From contig JAJKFJ010022100.1 of the NCBI GenBank assembly GCA_027382625.1, forward strand, positions 62,001 to 126,000: a DNA stretch of 64,000 nt, in the 5' to 3' direction. Below are positions 61,758 through 64,000 of the stretch, in pieces. The number at the start of each line of letters is the position of its first letter. Positions within the stretch are counted from its first letter, which is position 1. This stretch comes from Tetmemena sp. SeJ-2015 (lineage: Eukaryota; Ciliophora; Spirotrichea; Sporadotrichida; Oxytrichidae). The notes below the pieces were generated by a model that was given only the letters and a program-made list of their open reading frames with translations, did not search any database and was not told the origin of the DNA. The position numbers were made by a program, and so were the translations under genes.

Positions 61758-63863
61758 TCACTTATAGCTCTAAATTATTTAAATTCTCTCTAAAACTTTG
61801 AGAATCATTTTAAGGAGATGTTAGAACACCTTTATTTTTATTAAATTAATACGATTAAAACCTTTAATAAGTATGTTTGAATCTTTGAGTAGTTTAATAA
61901 ACTTTGAACTCTTCAACTTGCTGTTGTTCAAAGGTTCTCCATAGAGACAATAATATTGAAACAGTCTTTGTAGTCTCTCACAGTACTCTTCTATTATTGA
62001 TTCGACTAAGGAGGGTAGCTTTGGATGAACCTGTTTCTCCATCTCATAGATATCCTCTGCTTATTTTCTCCTGTTGTAAAAATGAAAAGAAAAAATGCAC
62101 CTCTAGCTTTCTTGTTAGTTTACATTTCTATTTTCCTTCATCACATCTCTTTAAACGGGTTTAAACCTTGCAGATGTTATTGCCTTTATATCTATTGAAT
62201 CATCTCCAAATATTGCACTCTTTGCTCTCTAGATCTATGCAATAACTGTTTTTGAAGGAAGTAACGTAATTTTAGAAGTATGAGGCTTGAATGTTTTCTT
62301 CTCGAAGTTTGTAAATCCTTTGGAAAGCTCCATCCTCTCAAGCATCAGGCAAAACATTTCTGCCTCAATCATTAAATAAAAGGTAGAGTCATCTAGTTTT
62401 CTTGGTAAGACTAACTATCCGCAAAAGTAGCCTTCGAGCATTTAACTAAGAAGTCAAGAAACTTCATATAGGTGAAGAACCTTCCATTGGTTTTTTATGA
62501 AATGGTTTAATTTGCTGATTCTATAATTTCACACCCAATGTTGCTATATATAGGAAGAGGATTGTCTAAGCAGGACAAATAGAGTTTGTATGCTATGCCC
62601 TTATTTATGAGTGTTGGGCAGATGTCAAAGTCTCTCAAAAAGTCAAATATCTGCTTCTCGTTTACCTTTCTAGTTTTTTCTTCGGGGTCGTTTCCTCTCA
62701 CTTCTTGTTAGAAATATACTTGATAAACTTCTTAGAGAACCTAGCCGACATTTTTAAGTAATAAACTCACTAACTCATCCAATTCGAGTTCACAAATGAA
62801 GTCCGTCTAAGAAAACATCTTCTGACTCTATAACTTTTCTTATAGAGGTACTAGATATGAGTTTATCAGTTCCTGGAGACCATCAATTTTTGAAAAATCT
62901 GGAAATTTAAGCTCTGAGACTTTCGTGAGAATCTGTAAGAAGCTCTCGAAGGGCATATTTGCTTTATTCTTGTTCACCTAGCAAAACATGATATCTATTC
63001 TCTTCTTTTCCATGAGAGATTGTTCATCTTATCCTGACCTTATTAAGCCAGCATCTTGAAGTAACTTGTGAAATTTAGAGGATTTCAAATTGCTGACATT
63101 AAGTCTATCTCCAAAAGAAGAGTAGTAGTTAAAAAGATCCCTAAGTTTCTTTTTAATCTCGTCTACCTCTTCTGACTACCCATTGGACGTACTCTGATTA
63201 TAAGAGGTGGACCTGAAAGTTTAATTCCCTGATCTTTGTTAACCCCTAGATGAGGCTAGCTGTTTTGATCCAGTAGAGCCTTAGTTAAGTTAGTTGTCTC
63301 TCAGGGAAAGGTTTTAGCTGAAATTTTGACTAAGGTTCTAGATCTAATCGAAGTTATTTGGGTTAAACACAGAGTCAAAACCCCCTAATGAGTTCTACCC
63401 TTGAATTATTGGCTGATTTTAAAAATGATTATTTAGGTCAAAGTTCAAGCCACCGCTGTAGTAATTCTCATCATTAAAATATATATTTCCAAAAGATTAA
63501 GGTGACGCTCCTAAAGTGTATTCGTTTGGATCTTAACTCAGCATTTGCATGCTATCTCTAAAAATTTATAGTAAAATTTATTCTATTCTATCTCCTTTTT
63601 GATTTTTCTAATTCAGCTTTTGCAAATTGCTGAAAATTTAGTTTGGGAAATTTTCTCTCATTTAATATTAATTTTAGCTTTATTGCTAGGCCTAGAAGTG
63701 CTAGAAATGTACATCCGATCCTATATATCTTAAAACTTGCATAACTCTTACTTTATATACGATCAAGAGGAGTTTGTCTCACTACAGATTCTTGCTAATT
63801 CATGTAAGGAGGAGGATAAACCTTAGATTATACTTGATTGCTTGATAAGCTGTTGTTTTTCAT
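61758..63863 (-). CDS. p25-alpha/TPPP-like protein, N-terminal half
   Basis: Starts MKNNSLSSNQVQSKVYPPPY and has a long Gln/Asn-rich leader. First p25-alpha-type domain: LRDLFNYYSSFGDRLNVSNL, SSKFHKLLQDAGLI, RIDIMFCQVNKNKANMPFES. Middle: NEKQIFDFLRDFDICPTLIN and FYLMIEAEMFCLMLERMELS. A second domain begins LQRLFQYYCLYGEPLNNSKL, KSSKFIKLLKDSNILI and then stops being conserved. Its remainder is found at 60730 onward on the other strand. In frame the segment would run to TGA at 61760-61758, probably an artefact of entering non-coding DNA. A GT-AG intron lies at 63721-63751. Confidence 0.75.
63721..63751 (-). other. GT-AG intron, 31 nt (p25-alpha-like gene)
   Basis: gtaagagtta ... gatatatag in the Gln-rich leader; removal keeps the frame open to the conserved domain. 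Confidence 0.75.
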
Positions 63864-64000
63864 ATTTGAATTTAAGAACTTATGTTTAAATTAAATTAGT
63901 CACTCTTCTTGAGAGATATAAGAAATTTATTGCAAATCATACATAACTCATATAAAAAATTAAACATTCTCTTATGAGGCACTTACTATAGCTTAGTTAT

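Overview
This window reads as germline (micronuclear) DNA of a spirotrich ciliate, most like the hypotrich/stichotrich group (Oxytricha, Stylonychia, Tetmemena). Three things support this. (1) In every recognisable gene TAA and TAG are read through as glutamine, and genes end at TGA. (2) Genes carry short canonical GT-AG introns (about 28-75 nt). (3) Many genes are also cut by short, AT-rich, non-GT-AG inserts flanked by direct repeats of 2-9 bp. Deleting one repeat copy plus the insert restores the conserved protein frame in katanin p80, CDPK, CK2-beta, MON1 and others. These are internal eliminated sequences (IESs) with pointers. The species cannot be named from sequence alone.

Layout. 0-4.5 kb (minus): CK2 regulatory beta subunit, then a CFAP70-like axonemal protein. 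4.7-5.8 kb (plus): Gln-rich coiled-coil protein. 5.9-7.8 kb (minus): acylated calcium-dependent protein kinase. 8.1-12.8 kb (minus): long Gln/Asn-rich protein. 13.1-13.9 kb (minus): secreted/TM Cys-rich protein. 14.0-20.2 kb (plus): katanin p80, a RING-H2 protein and an amidase-fold protein that seems to lack its catalytic residues. 20.3-25.3 kb: MON1 in two pieces 3 kb apart; the gap holds three minus-strand coding units (Ser/Lys-rich protein, protein kinase, unknown). 25.4-32 kb: two divergent armadillo-type genes. 32-39.7 kb (plus): coiled-coil and low-complexity genes plus a two-finger LSD1-type zinc protein. 39.8-43.6 kb (minus): large EF-hand protein. 44-45.4 kb (minus): an unusual pair of overlapping, less AT-rich ORFs. 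45.5-53.1 kb (minus): two long genes, the first with a possible Ulp1-like segment. 53.2-58.1 kb (plus): very long Gln-rich protein. 58.2-60.5 kb (minus): PLP-dependent decarboxylase-fold enzyme and a small gene. 60.7-63.9 kb: two halves of one p25-alpha/TPPP-like protein on opposite strands, best explained as a scrambled gene with an inverted segment.

How it fits together. Many products are cytoskeletal or ciliary (katanin p80, CFAP70-like, p25-alpha-like, EF-hand and coiled-coil proteins) or signalling/traffic proteins (CDPK, CK2-beta, kinase, MON1). The main biological interest is the genome architecture: dozens of tiny IESs (7-52 nt), genes lying inside another gene's IES, and an apparent inversion that must be reversed during macronuclear development. 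Gene ends between fragments are approximate where IES junctions were not all solved.
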